This document shows, piece after piece, positions 49,519-58,466 of a stretch of 64,000 nt of DNA. The DNA is from Paenibacillus mendelii (lineage in GTDB: Bacteria; Bacillota; Bacilli; Paenibacillales; Paenibacillaceae): positions 52,391 to 116,390 of the forward strand of contig NZ_JANHOF010000017.1 of assembly GCF_024498075.1 (NCBI RefSeq), in the 5' to 3' direction. A model generated the notes under the pieces. It was not told the DNA's origin, did not search any database, and saw only the letters and a list, made by a program, of their open reading frames with translations. Made by a program: the position numbers and the translations under genes. Every line of letters begins with the position of its first letter. The first letter of the stretch is position 1.

Positions 49519-51966
49519 ATGACAATGGCTATAACGAAGAAGAAATTAGTGCTTATCGGTAATGGCATGGCAGGAGTTCGGGCAATTGAGCATCTATTGA
49601 AGCTTTCTCCTGGCAGCTACGACATAACGATCTTTGGTGCTGAGCCGCATCCCAATTATAATCGCATTATGCTTTCTTCTGTCCTGGCGGGCGGCGCGGA
49701 TATGCAGGAAATCGTCATCAACGACTGGGATTGGTACAAAGAGAATAACATTACCTTGCATACAGGCCATAGGGTGACAAAAATTAATACGGAGCGCAAA
49801 AAGGTTACCTCCCACCTAGGCATTGAAGCGGCTTACGATGCGATTATTATTGCAACGGGCTCCAATCCATTCATGCTGCCGCTTCCCGGCGCAGACAAGG
49901 AAGGCGTTATCGCATTCCGTGATATTCATGATTGCGAGGTGATGATCGATGCCTCCAAAAAATATAAGAAAGCAGTCGTTATCGGCGGTGGCTTGCTCGG
50001 GCTAGAAGCCGCCCGGGGGCTTCTCCATCTCGGGATGGAAGTGACTGTCGTCCATATTAACCGCTATTTAATGGAACGCCAATTAGACGAAGCGGCATCC
50101 AGGATGCTGCAGCGCGAGCTGGAGCTGCAAGGGATGAAGTTTTTATTGCAGAAAAGCACAACATCAATTAAAGGTAAGCGCCGCGCTACCGGGCTGGCCT
50201 TCACGGATGGTACTGAGGTAGATGGTGATTTAGTCGTGATGGCCGTCGGGATCAGGCCGAACGTGGAGCTGGCCAGGGGGGCTGGCATTGATGTGAATCG
50301 CGGTATTGTCGTGGATGACTTCATGCAGACGAGTGTATCCGGCATTTATGCCGTCGGCGAATGTGCGGAGCACCGCGGCATCGGATATGGCTTGGTTGCC
50401 CCGCTTTATGAGCAGGGTGCTGTGCTAGCCAAGCATCTGGCCGGTGTGGAGACGGCCGGCTATACGGGCTCTGTCACCTCAACAAAGCTGAAGGTTTCCG
50501 GCGTTGATGTATTCTCGGCCGGACGCTTCGAGGAATCGCCGGGCACCCGGGCTCTGAAAATTCAAGATGAATTGGCTGGCACGTATAAGAAAATTGTCAT
50601 TCAGGATGGGAAGCTTATCGGTGCGGTGCTGTTCGGAGACACCTCGGATGGTGCGGAATTATTCGCTTCTATTAAGAAGGGAGAGTCGGTAGCAGGGCGC
50701 GAGAAGGAAATATTGCTTGGTATTTCGTCGGATCTGCTTGGTCAATCCTCCGGTGGTAACAGGCTTGAAGCGATGGGCGAGGATGAAATTATATGCGGCT
50801 GTAACGGTGTGTCAAAAGGAACGATTGCCGAAGCGATCATGACCAAAGGCTGCAATACCGCTCAAGCTATTAAATCATGCACGAAGGCTTCTGCTTCCTG
50901 CGGCGGCTGTAAGCCTCTCGTAGAGGGATTGCTGACTCTGTACGCAGGCGATTCACTCGGCGAGCAAGTAAAAGAAGGTATCTGCGGCTGTACGTCGCAT
51001 AGCAGGGATGAGATCGTAGATGGAATTACAAAAATGCGGCTTATGAGCACCAAAGAGGTGATGAACGTGCTTGGATGGCGCAACCCCGAGGGATGTACGA
51101 AATGCCGTCCGGCCCTGAATTACTACCTTGGCATGCTTTATCCGGAGGAATACGTCGATGAGAAGGAATCCCGTATCACGAACGAGCGGTATCATGCGAA
51201 TATTCAGAAGGACGGTACTTATTCCGTCGTTCCTCGTATTTATGGCGGAGTTACCTCCCCAGCCGATTTGAAGAAGATCGCTGAGGTGGCCGAGAAATTC
51301 GAAGTGCCGATGGTCAAATTCACGGGAGGACAACGGATCGACCTGCTGGGCGTGAAGAAAGAAAATCTTCCGAAAATTTGGGCGGAGCTCGATATGCCCT
51401 CCGGACACGCCTACGGAAAAACGCTGCGAACTGTCAAGACATGCGTCGGCAATACGTTTTGCAGATTCGGAACCCAGGATTCAATCGGCATGGGCATCCG
51501 GATGGAGAAGGCCTTTGAACGCTTGAATACGCCTGCTAAGGTGAAGCTCGCCGTGTCCGGTTGTCCGCGGAATTGTGCGGAATCGACGATCAAGGATCTT
51601 GGCGTTATCGCGATTGATGGCGGCTGGGAGCTTCATGTTGGCGGCAATGGCGGCATTAAAGTGAAAGCGACAGAGCTGCTCACCATCGTGAAGACCGAGG
51701 ACGAGGTGATGGAATGGTCCTCCGCTTACTTGCAGCTATACCGGGAACATGCCCAATGGAATGAGCGTACTGCTCAATGGATTGAGCGCGTTGGACTCGA
51801 CTATGTCAAGAAAGCGTTGGAGAAACGAGAGGACCGCCTTGCCCTTATGGCGCGAATCGAGAAAACGCTTAGCCTGACAACCGATCCCTGGAAGCAAATC
51901 GTAGAAACGGCGGAGCTGCGCAAAAACTTCGAGCATTTGACCGGTGAACAGTCTATGCAGATCTAG
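49519..51966 (+). CDS. nirB: Assimilatory nitrite reductase [NAD(P)H], large subunit
   Basis: 815 residues. An N-terminal FAD/NAD(P)H domain (VLIGNGMAGVRAIEH, GxGxxG-type; second dinucleotide fold at AVVIGGGLLGLEAARGL near 155). A BFD-like [2Fe-2S] domain (ICGCNGVSKGTIAEAI...CKPLVEGLL, about 420-475). A C-terminal sirohaem/[4Fe-4S] reductase domain with cluster cysteines in VKTCVGNTFCRFG and VSGCPRNCAES (about 635-690). It reduces nitrite to ammonium with six electrons. GGGGAGGAG lies four bases before the ATG at 49519; the ATG at 49525 is also possible. Heads an operon with nirD, a transporter and a sirohaem gene. Confidence 0.96.
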   Translation: MTMAITKKKLVLIGNGMAGVRAIEHLLKLSPGSYDITIFGAEPHPNYNRIMLSSVLAGGADMQEIVINDWDWYKENNITLHTGHRVTKINTERKKVTSHLGIEAAYDAIIIATGSNPFMLPLPGADKEGVIAFRDIHDCEVMIDASKKYKKAVVIGGGLLGLEAARGLLHLGMEVTVVHINRYLMERQLDEAASRMLQRELELQGMKFLLQKSTTSIKGKRRATGLAFTDGTEVDGDLVVMAVGIRPNVELARGAGIDVNRGIVVDDFMQTSVSGIYAVGECAEHRGIGYGLVAPLYEQGAVLAKHLAGVETAGYTGSVTSTKLKVSGVDVFSAGRFEESPGTRALKIQDELAGTYKKIVIQDGKLIGAVLFGDTSDGAELFASIKKGESVAGREKEILLGISSDLLGQSSGGNRLEAMGEDEIICGCNGVSKGTIAEAIMTKGCNTAQAIKSCTKASASCGGCKPLVEGLLTLYAGDSLGEQVKEGICGCTSHSRDEIVDGITKMRLMSTKEVMNVLGWRNPEGCTKCRPALNYYLGMLYPEEYVDEKESRITNERYHANIQKDGTYSVVPRIYGGVTSPADLKKIAEVAEKFEVPMVKFTGGQRIDLLGVKKENLPKIWAELDMPSGHAYGKTLRTVKTCVGNTFCRFGTQDSIGMGIRMEKAFERLNTPAKVKLAVSGCPRNCAESTIKDLGVIAIDGGWELHVGGNGGIKVKATELLTIVKTEDEVMEWSSAYLQLYREHAQWNERTAQWIERVGLDYVKKALEKREDRLALMARIEKTLSLTTDPWKQIVETAELRKNFEHLTGEQSMQI

Positions 51967-52020
51967 CAACGAAGCGTCGTTGGGTTCACCACTTATGAGA
52001 TGAAACGGAGGCGTACGGCT

Positions 52021-52335
52021 ATGACAACGAAGCTGCTGGTAGCTAATCTATCGGATATTGATGTGAAGGGATCGCGTACTATGCGGGTAAAGGGTACTGA
52101 TATCGCCGTATTCCGTTTAACGGACGGCAGTGTGCTTGCTGTAGAAAATAAATGTCCGCATAAGGGCGGAGTGTTGTCGGAAGGAATGGTGTGCGGGACA
52201 TCCGTACACTGTCCGCTCCATGACTGGAGAATCGATCTTCGCAGCGGCCGCGTCCATGAGCCTGACGAAGGCTGCGTCAACACGTACGAAACTGAAATTG
52301 ACCGCGAGAGCGGATCTATCTATATCACGATTTGA
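52021..52335 (+). CDS. nirD: Nitrite reductase small subunit (Rieske-type)
   Basis: 104 residues with a Rieske [2Fe-2S] motif: CPHKGGVLSEG and CPLHDWRIDL, both Cys-x-His pairs intact (in E. coli NirD these are lost, so this is the cluster-bearing NasE-like form). Partner of NirB. The frame opens at 52000, but ACGGAGGCG suits the ATG at 52021. Confidence 0.93.
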   Translation: MTTKLLVANLSDIDVKGSRTMRVKGTDIAVFRLTDGSVLAVENKCPHKGGVLSEGMVCGTSVHCPLHDWRIDLRSGRVHEPDEGCVNTYETEIDRESGSIYITI

Positions 52336-52410
52336 GCTTATGCTTGTGATGAAGCTTGTTACGGCGAAAATCTGTGAGGATAAGCTTCACAAAACGATGG
52401 AGGAATGACA

Positions 52411-53280
52411 ATGGCATATGTAAAACCTGGTGAAGTGTTAGATGCCATGATTGAAGCTGGAACTGCAAAAGCAAGCTTAAACGCCTTTCATATCGTGATC
52501 CGCGGATTGTTGGGAGGCGCTATACTCGCCTGCGCGACAACACTGGCTTTCACGGCTGTTAGTCAAACGTCCATCGGTCTGGTAGGGGCTCTTATTTTCC
52601 CCGTGGGCTTTGTCATGATCGTTCTGCTGGGTCTTGAACTTGTGACGGGAACCTTTGCACTCCTTCCATTATCGGTTATGGAGCGTAAGACAACGATGCC
52701 TCGTATGCTCGCAAGCTTCGGATGGGCCATTCTGGGGCATCTTGTCGGATGCGGCTTATATGCGGTCTTGTATGGTTTGACCGTGACGAAGATGGGTACG
52801 GATATGAGCAATCCATTGGCACAAATGCTCATCCAATTAAGTGAAACCAAAACGCTCGGTTATCAAAAAATGGGCTATGACGGAATGATGCTTGTGACCA
52901 TAAAGGCCGTGCTGTGCAACTGGATGGTAACGCTAGGTGTCGTGATGGCTTTTACATCCAAATCTACGATGGGCAAAATTGCAGCGATGTGGCTGCCGAT
53001 TTTGATTTTCTTTGCGCAAGGCTTCGAGCATGCTGTCGTAAATATGTTCGTTATTCCCGCGGGCATGCTGCTTGGCGCTGACGTATCCATGGCTGATTGG
53101 TGGCTGTGGAACCAAATTCCGGTGTTGATCGGTAACTTTGTGGGGGGCGCGTTGTTTACAGGCGTTCTATTCTATTTATCTCAAAGAAAGTTTACCCGCA
53201 ACCTATCCTTTGCTCAGCAAGGAACAAAGTTACCGGACACGAAGGCTGCGATACTGCCAGCCGAAGGGAGCGGCTTATGA
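52411..53280 (+). CDS. nirC: Formate/nitrite channel family protein
   Basis: 289-residue FNT family channel with six membrane segments. Features: KASLNAFHIVIRGLLGGAILACATTLAF (TM1 and amphipathic turn), PVGFVMIVLLGLELVTGTFALLP (the broken helix with the selectivity threonine), and FFAQGFEHAVVNMFVIPAG (central His in TM5-like half helix). Carries nitrite into the cell, or out when in excess. The ATG at 52411 is eight bases from GGAGG, whereas the in-frame ATG at 52405 is too close. Same operon as nirBD. Confidence 0.9.
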   Translation: MAYVKPGEVLDAMIEAGTAKASLNAFHIVIRGLLGGAILACATTLAFTAVSQTSIGLVGALIFPVGFVMIVLLGLELVTGTFALLPLSVMERKTTMPRMLASFGWAILGHLVGCGLYAVLYGLTVTKMGTDMSNPLAQMLIQLSETKTLGYQKMGYDGMMLVTIKAVLCNWMVTLGVVMAFTSKSTMGKIAAMWLPILIFFAQGFEHAVVNMFVIPAGMLLGADVSMADWWLWNQIPVLIGNFVGGALFTGVLFYLSQRKFTRNLSFAQQGTKLPDTKAAILPAEGSGL

Positions 53281-54053
53281 GGGGACCGATGACAGGCAAG
53301 GTCTATATTGTCGGAGCAGGACCTGGTGATCCTGAGCTTATTACGGTGAAGGCTATGCGTCTCATTCAACAAGCAGACATTATTCTGTACGATCGTCTCA
53401 TAAGCAATGAATTGCTGGAGTACGCCAGTCCCCATGCAGCGTTGGTTTACTGCGGCAAAGCTCCCGGCTCGCATGCGATGCCTCAGCAGCGGATTAACGA
53501 GACGCTTGTCAATTATGCGCGGGAGGGTAGGATGGTCGTCCGTCTTAAAGGGGGAGACCCTTTCGTCTTTGGAAGAGGAGCTGAAGAAGCGTTAGAGCTT
53601 GCAACATGGGGAATCCCGTATGAAGTTGTACCAGGTATCACTTCGGTTATCGGTGCTGCCGCTTCAGCGGGCATTCCCGTTACACATCGTGAGTATGCCG
53701 CTTCCTTCGCTTGTGTGACCGGCAGCCGCTGTCATGGCGACAAGCCGCCCGTTCGCTGGGACTTGCTTGCGCATGGCGTGGATACGTTGGCTATTTATAT
53801 GGGCGTCAGCGAGCTCCCGGCTATTCGCGAAGAGCTGCTTAAGCACGGCAAGGCCTCCACAACCCCGGTTGCCTTGATCGAACGCGGTACGACTTCTCGC
53901 CAGCGTACCATCATAGGAACTCTTTCGGATATTCATACAATTGCCGCCTTGCGAAAACTAAGCAATCCGGCACTCATTATTGTGGGAGAGGTGGTCCGCG
54001 TGCGCGAAAGACTGCTGCAGGCCGAGCAGCAGGCAGTAACATTGATTGGATAG
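53277..54053 (+). CDS. cobA: Uroporphyrinogen-III C-methyltransferase (SUMT)
   Basis: 258-residue single-domain methyltransferase making precorrin-2, the first step to sirohaem, the NirB cofactor. Signatures: VYIVGAGPGDPELITVKAMRLIQQADIILYDRL and VRLKGGDPFVFGRGAEE (the P-loop-like SAM contact), then VVPGITSVIGAAASAGIPVTHR and the IYMGVSELP segment. The ATG overlaps the stop of the transporter gene by four bases and follows AAGGGAG. No CysG-type dehydrogenase/ferrochelatase domain; those steps need another gene. Confidence 0.94.
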   Translation: MRGPMTGKVYIVGAGPGDPELITVKAMRLIQQADIILYDRLISNELLEYASPHAALVYCGKAPGSHAMPQQRINETLVNYAREGRMVVRLKGGDPFVFGRGAEEALELATWGIPYEVVPGITSVIGAAASAGIPVTHREYAASFACVTGSRCHGDKPPVRWDLLAHGVDTLAIYMGVSELPAIREELLKHGKASTTPVALIERGTTSRQRTIIGTLSDIHTIAALRKLSNPALIIVGEVVRVRERLLQAEQQAVTLIG

Positions 54054-54091
54054 GCTCTTGTTATAAGAGCCGCAGCATCCCTTAAATAACA

Positions 54092-54137
54092 AGCGGCCTG
54101 TCCGATGTCAGCAAGAAACTGACAGGAACAGGCCGCT
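54092..54137. terminator. Hairpin between convergent transcription units
   Basis: AGCGGCCTGT pairs with ACAGGCCGCT, with an inner stem TGTCAG/CTGACA. It overlaps the stop codon of the minus-strand WYL gene. On the minus strand CTTGTTATTT follows. Confidence 0.7.
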
Positions 54138-54942
54138 ATTGCGTTTCCGCCGCATACCGTGCCAGCGCCTTCGATGTGGATTCCAGCATTCGGCGCTGCA
54201 GCCTCGCACCTTCTGCCACGCGGACGCGTTTGCCGAGAAAGCGAATCTTTGACAGCACATATTCGCTCTCATCGCCGAGAAACGTAAGCTTAATCCGATA
54301 CGTATCCGAATCGCCGTCATAATCGACTTCTTTCTCGAAGCAGGAGAATGCGTAAAGAATACGAGACAGCTCCTGATTATACAGTCTGACGACCTCAATG
54401 ATGGCAGTCTCCTTGCGCCCTTCCAATTGTGCGCTAATCTGGGCAGGCAGAGCTGCCGACCGGTCCGGAGCGATAGCCTCTTCGTGAACATCCACGATGT
54501 TCGCGAGTCTCGTCGACATGAAGCTTTGATGGCGCATATGGTGCCAGAGCAGGTACCATTCCCGTTTGACCATACTGTATTCCAGGCGATATGGAAAACC
54601 GTAGTGGCCGGTATAGACGCCCCCGTTCTTGAGCCGGAAGGTAAGCCGGATGCCGCTGCCATTCATGATGATTCGCCGGAGGGGCCGGAGGAGCGGATGG
54701 TAGACCTGGCGCTCCGCGCTTCGCGCTTTCTGCACCACATGATCGGATAGTCCGAGCGTTGGTTCGGATTCCAGCACGGCGCGGAGCTTGCGCAGCGTCT
54801 CTGGCATGAAGGCCTCGTCTGCAGCAGGATGAGCGAGCATTGTTTTCAACCAGGCTCTCTCATGAGAGGTGAGCGTATAGGAGCCGGACTCCTCCAGCCG
54901 GGAAATCAGCTGGTAGTTAAAGATTTTCTCGAACAGGTTCAT
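54136..54942 (-). CDS. WYL-domain protein, second of a tandem pair
   Basis: 268 residues. The central WYL-like region reads YRLEYSMVKREWYLLWHHMRHQSFMSTRLANIVDV (a WYL motif variant), and a C-terminal WCX-like domain follows (IEVVRLYNQELSRILYAFSCFEKEVDYDGDSDTYRIKLTFLGDESEYVLSKIRFLG). No obvious N-terminal winged helix is seen. The frame is open to 55059, but the ATG at 54942 is the natural start, overlapping the upstream WYL gene by 26 bases. Pairs of adjacent WYL regulators that work together are known (PafB-PafC). Probably acts with its upstream partner. Confidence 0.78.
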   Translation of the reverse strand: MNLFEKIFNYQLISRLEESGSYTLTSHERAWLKTMLAHPAADEAFMPETLRKLRAVLESEPTLGLSDHVVQKARSAERQVYHPLLRPLRRIIMNGSGIRLTFRLKNGGVYTGHYGFPYRLEYSMVKREWYLLWHHMRHQSFMSTRLANIVDVHEEAIAPDRSAALPAQISAQLEGRKETAIIEVVRLYNQELSRILYAFSCFEKEVDYDGDSDTYRIKLTFLGDESEYVLSKIRFLGKRVRVAEGARLQRRMLESTSKALARYAAETQ

Positions 54943-56230
54943 AATAAGCTTGAATCTCCTTCCATTCCGCGATAAACTCGCGCCGAAGCTGAAGCGGCTC
55001 CAGAACCTCGCAGCTCGAGCCGAAGCTGCGGAGCCACGGCTTGATCTCTGTCGTACCATTCACCGTAATCTCGTAGATGAACGATTCGCCGGTGGTCTCG
55101 GTGATCTCGCCCCACTGTCCTTGAAGCTCTACTCGCTCCCGGATGAAATTCACCTTGGCGCCTTCGGGATTGAAGAAGCGTGCGCGGATGAGAACCGCCC
55201 GTCCGGTATCGATGAGCCAGCTGAAACGCGTTCGCAGCTGCAGAAGCTCCATCCTTTCGGCGAACAGCGCTTCTTCCGCCTTATCCTCTTCCTCCACGAT
55301 TTGAGTAATGCCCTCCACGCGGTACTTCACAATATCATGACGGGCATATCCGAGCAGATACCATCGGCCGTATTGGTGGTCGTACACGACCTTCAGCGGC
55401 AGCATCCTTGCCTGTTTGCCCTCGGTTTCGCGTTCGAATAGCGGGTTCGTATTCTTCGATCCGTAGCTTTGCCGGTTCTTCGGCGAGAAGTATAGAAACG
55501 TAATCGATCTTCGATCCCGGATCGCATGCAGCAGAGTGAACAGATGTGCCTCGTCGAGAATCCGGGAAAAGTAGTGGTACCGGTATAAGAAGGGCTCCAT
55601 CGCATCCTGCAGCTTGAACGCCTTCTTCAGGCTGTCACGCAGCAAATACCCTTGGACAGACGGTACCTGCGTATTGGCCATCACATCGACGAAGGCGTAC
55701 AAATCGATTCGTTCCTGCTCCGTCAGTTCGTTCACCAAGCTGTTATGGATGGCATACCTATAGGGCCGTCCCCCGGCTTCGCGGCGAACCACGCCAACCT
55801 CCTCCAAATAGCGAAGATCGGAGCGGATCGTCTTCTCATCGGGCATTGGAAAATCAGAGGGCAGTCCGCCGCAGCATACATCGAGCAGCTCCATCGCCGT
55901 GAGGGAACGCTGCTGAAGGGCTGCGATCAGAACGGAGAGGCGATAGCTCTCCGATTCTTTGACCGATTTGGCCCGGTATAGAAACAGCAGCATGGGATCT
56001 GCACTTTCGTAATAATTGAAGCGCAGCATGTTCGCAAACTCGCGGCCTTGCGTCTCGGGCAGCTGCTGGTAGACGGTGCCGACGATTTCCTTTAGACGGC
56101 GTAGCGTCTTATCGAAGGTGTGGACAGAGATGCCGAGACGCTCGGCGAACTGCTGCCGGCTGTAAGCGCCGCTCGTCAGCACCAGCATGCGCAGGAATTG
56201 GACTTCTTTATCAAAGCTCTCTTTGGCCAT
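54917..56230 (-). CDS. WYL-domain transcriptional regulator, first of a tandem pair
   Basis: 437 residues, longer than usual for the family. N-terminal helix-turn-helix (SGAYSRQQFAERLGISVHTFDKTLRRLKEI, about 15-45), a second winged-helix-like section near 110-150 (FPMPDEKTIRSDLRYLEEVGVV), and a WYL core LPLKVVYDHQYGRWYLLGYARHDIVKYRVEGI near 280-315, then a C-terminal domain. The frame opens at 56275, but AAGGAG is at the right distance only for the ATG at 56230. Divergent from the broken rtcB gene 173 bp away, its likely former target. Confidence 0.85.
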   Translation of the reverse strand: MAKESFDKEVQFLRMLVLTSGAYSRQQFAERLGISVHTFDKTLRRLKEIVGTVYQQLPETQGREFANMLRFNYYESADPMLLFLYRAKSVKESESYRLSVLIAALQQRSLTAMELLDVCCGGLPSDFPMPDEKTIRSDLRYLEEVGVVRREAGGRPYRYAIHNSLVNELTEQERIDLYAFVDVMANTQVPSVQGYLLRDSLKKAFKLQDAMEPFLYRYHYFSRILDEAHLFTLLHAIRDRRSITFLYFSPKNRQSYGSKNTNPLFERETEGKQARMLPLKVVYDHQYGRWYLLGYARHDIVKYRVEGITQIVEEEDKAEEALFAERMELLQLRTRFSWLIDTGRAVLIRARFFNPEGAKVNFIRERVELQGQWGEITETTGESFIYEITVNGTTEIKPWLRSFGSSCEVLEPLQLRREFIAEWKEIQAYYEPVRENL

Positions 56231-56403
56231 AAGGGAAATGCTCCTTTCGAACCCGAACAAACGTATAATTATCATTCTACCAGTGCGTGCAGACGGTGGA
56301 TAGACAAAGTAATTGAAGCATCGTCATACTTATGCCATGTTCGGGAAGCGCAGAATGAGCGATGATTAGAGCATGAATTCACACGTTAGGAGAGTTATTG
56401 GAC

Positions 56404-57293
56404 ATGACCTATCAAACCATTGAAGGCGTTCGCGTCTGGGGAAAACCAGACGAAGGCGCGATGCTGCAAGCCAAGACCTGTAATGAGCATGGCAATGTGG
56501 TGCAAACACTGCTGATGGCAGACCATCATAAAGGCTATAGTCAACCGATTGGAGGGGTGGTCGTCTACGGCGGGCAAATCTCTCCATCGGGAGTAGGCTA
56601 TGATATTGCATGCGGCAACAAAGCGGTACGTACGAATCTTATGGCTTCGGATATTAGGCCGAGAATCGCGCCTATCATGGACCGGATTGCCGCGAAGATC
56701 TCGTTTGGTATCGGCCGGGTCAACAGTGAGAAGGTCGATCACGAGCTGTTCGATGATCCGGATTGGGCAGTCTTCGCAGCCATAGGGCGGCAAGAGCACG
56801 ATAAGCTGAAGGGGCTGGCCCGGGATCAGCTCGGAACGGTCGGAAGCGGGAACCACTTTGTGGACCTGTTCGAGGAAGCCGGTACGGGAAGGCTGTGGGT
56901 GAGCAATCATTTCGGCAGCCGCGGCTTCGGACACAAGACGGCCAGCGGATTCCTCAATTTGGCTGCAGGACGGGGGACGAGAACCGTGATGCCTACTACA
57001 GCACCGTTCATGGAGCAGGCCGGCTTATGAGCCGTACACAGGCGGCAGGTAAGATGAACTGGAAGACGCGTAAGCGCTCCGGCGGTCAGATCACGCCAGA
57101 CCAAATGAGGAAGGCGGTCCAACAATTCGGCGTTGAGCTTCGGGGCGCGGGTACGGACGAAAGTCCGTTCGTCTACCGCAAGCTGCAGGAGGTGCTTGAT
57201 GCCCACTCGGAAACCATTGAGGTTCTGCATGTGCTGAAGCCAATCGGCGTCTGCATGGCCGGGGCTGACGAATTCGATCCCTATAAGGACTGA
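56404..57293 (+). pseudogene. Broken rtcB paralogue with internal deletion and frameshift
   Basis: The 5' part reads a normal RtcB start (MTYQTIEGVRVWGKPDEGAMLQAKTC...GVGYDIACGNKAVRTN, with metal ligands Asp and Cys; later LGTVGSGNHFVDLFEE and HFGSRGFGHKTASGFLNLAAGR) and then stops at 57030. The 3' part continues in another frame from about 56975, DENRDAYYSTVHGAGRLMSRTQAAGK to a stop at 57293, covering the guanylylation His segment and the C-terminus. The middle of the protein, with further metal-binding His motifs, is missing, roughly 120-170 residues. The reading switches within 56965-56985, so one deletion explains both loss and frameshift. AGGAGAG precedes the ATG. It differs clearly from the intact rtcB at 45947, being another RtcB subgroup. 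Confidence 0.88.
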
Positions 57294-57363
57294 ACGGCAA
57301 GCGGTTAATTCTCGTAAATTATACAAAAGTAAAACTATAGACCTATCAAAATGAATGAATCTA

Positions 57364-57392
57364 TTTACAATGGATAAGGAAACTATTACTAT
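57364..57392 (+). promoter_or_regulatory. Promoter of the riboswitch-controlled gene
   Basis: TTTACA (57364-57369), 17-base spacer, TACTAT (57387-57392); start near 57399, just before the aptamer. Confidence 0.6.
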
Positions 57393-57410
57393 ATACCTAT
57401 AAAAGGTTAA

Positions 57411-57524
57411 CAACGACACTGACGTTACTGGCAAACCCGTTGAAAGGCGGGGACGCAAAGCTGCGGGTCTAAGGCATATGATCGTGTATGCTAAGACAGC
57501 CGGGCCGCCATAGGGTGTCTTTTC
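57411..57524 (+). promoter_or_regulatory. Cyclic-di-GMP-I (GEMM) riboswitch with terminator
   Basis: Conserved core: GGCAAACC (57430-57437), a GAAA tetraloop in P2 (CCCG/CGGG around 57436-57451), GGGACGCAAAGC (about 57450-57461), the tetraloop receptor side TCTAAGG, hairpin GCATA/TATGC, and GCCGGGCCGCC closing the aptamer. AAGACA (57493-57498) within the aptamer's 3' side can instead pair with TGTCTT (57516-57521), followed by TTCT, forming a terminator. This gives a ligand-dependent choice of read-through into the secreted protein gene at 57562. Confidence 0.88.
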
Positions 57525-57561
57525 TATTGTCGATACATAACGTACAGGAGGTAAGTTTCAG

Positions 57562-58287
57562 ATGATGAACAAAGCGATAAAAGGGGTAATGGCCTTATCC
57601 ATCATGCTCGCATCGACCGGAGTTGCTGCGGCTGAACCTGTGCAGCCTGCGGCTGCTGTAGCGAATGCGAGTCCGCTGGCGAATAAGAAGATGACCGCAG
57701 CCACCTTCAACAAGAAGCTGGCGGAGCAAGCTCGGACGAGCAGCACGTTGAAGAAACAGCAAGGCTATCTGCTCGGCCAATTGAAGAACAACGAAAGCGG
57801 ACTAACCGACCAGCTTGTTGAATTGCTGGAGGCGGAGGATACCGTCGGGTATTTGAACGAGGAGCGCACTCTTTTCTTCGCCGGCGCCATGAACATGCTG
57901 TCGACGCGGAATGACAGTGTCGCAGCGTATCTGGAAGAGGAGGAGATGGACCTCTTATCCTCGCTCGCGGCAGGCTGGATATCGCAGAGCAAGCAGGCGA
58001 CCAAGCTCAAGGAGTCATATGCTAAACTCGGTGTAACCTTCAAAACCTATGTCAACCAGAAGCTGTATCAAGAGGCGCTGAACGTGCGCAATGAGCAGAT
58101 CGGTCTCGATAAGAAGCTGAATACGCTCTATACGGCGATGGTAGCTAACCAAGAAGAAATTCATGAGGTTCTGTACGATGTGCTTAACCCGCGGTTGTAT
58201 GAAGATGAATGGACGGACGAGGACAGCAGCGAAGATAATAACGATGATGGTTATGAGTCCGTATGGGACGCTGTCTACGGCCGATAG
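57562..58287 (+). CDS. Secreted helical protein under c-di-GMP riboswitch control
   Basis: 241 residues with a signal peptide (MMNKAIKGVMALSIMLASTGVAAAEP, cleavage after AAA about residue 24). The mature protein is Ala-rich at first, then predicted mostly alpha-helical, with an acidic tail (YEDEWTDEDSSEDNNDDGYESVW). No family recognised. GGAGGT nine bases before the ATG. A c-di-GMP-I riboswitch in the leader implies a role in adhesion, biofilm matrix or motility switching, since secreted proteins are common targets. Single gene ended by a strong terminator. Confidence 0.82.
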   Translation: MMNKAIKGVMALSIMLASTGVAAAEPVQPAAAVANASPLANKKMTAATFNKKLAEQARTSSTLKKQQGYLLGQLKNNESGLTDQLVELLEAEDTVGYLNEERTLFFAGAMNMLSTRNDSVAAYLEEEEMDLLSSLAAGWISQSKQATKLKESYAKLGVTFKTYVNQKLYQEALNVRNEQIGLDKKLNTLYTAMVANQEEIHEVLYDVLNPRLYEDEWTDEDSSEDNNDDGYESVWDAVYGR

Positions 58288-58315
58288 CAGCTGGGGCAAA
58301 CACTTGAATATATGG

Positions 58316-58346
58316 AAACCACCCTCCTTCAGGGTGGTTTTTTATA
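58316..58346 (+). terminator. Strong Rho-independent terminator
   Basis: AAACCACCCT pairs with AGGGTGGTTT, loop CCTTC, T-run after. Confidence 0.93.
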
Positions 58347-58466
58347 TTTCCACACGTAGAATTCATTGTTATGCCGCTAATAGTATAACGATGTGATAGA
58401 TTTATGTGATAGAATAAAACCGCAATTGACAGATTATACATACAGATGAACTGAGTTGATGACCTC

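Noticed and set aside
49293..49562. 89-codon ORF in the nirB leader
   Set aside because: It covers the promoter and attenuator, and overlaps nirB out of frame.
56250..56275. PerR/Fur box between the WYL and broken rtcB genes
   Set aside because: GTATAATTATCATTC matches the PerR consensus at only 10 of 14 positions and is probably just an AT-rich promoter element.
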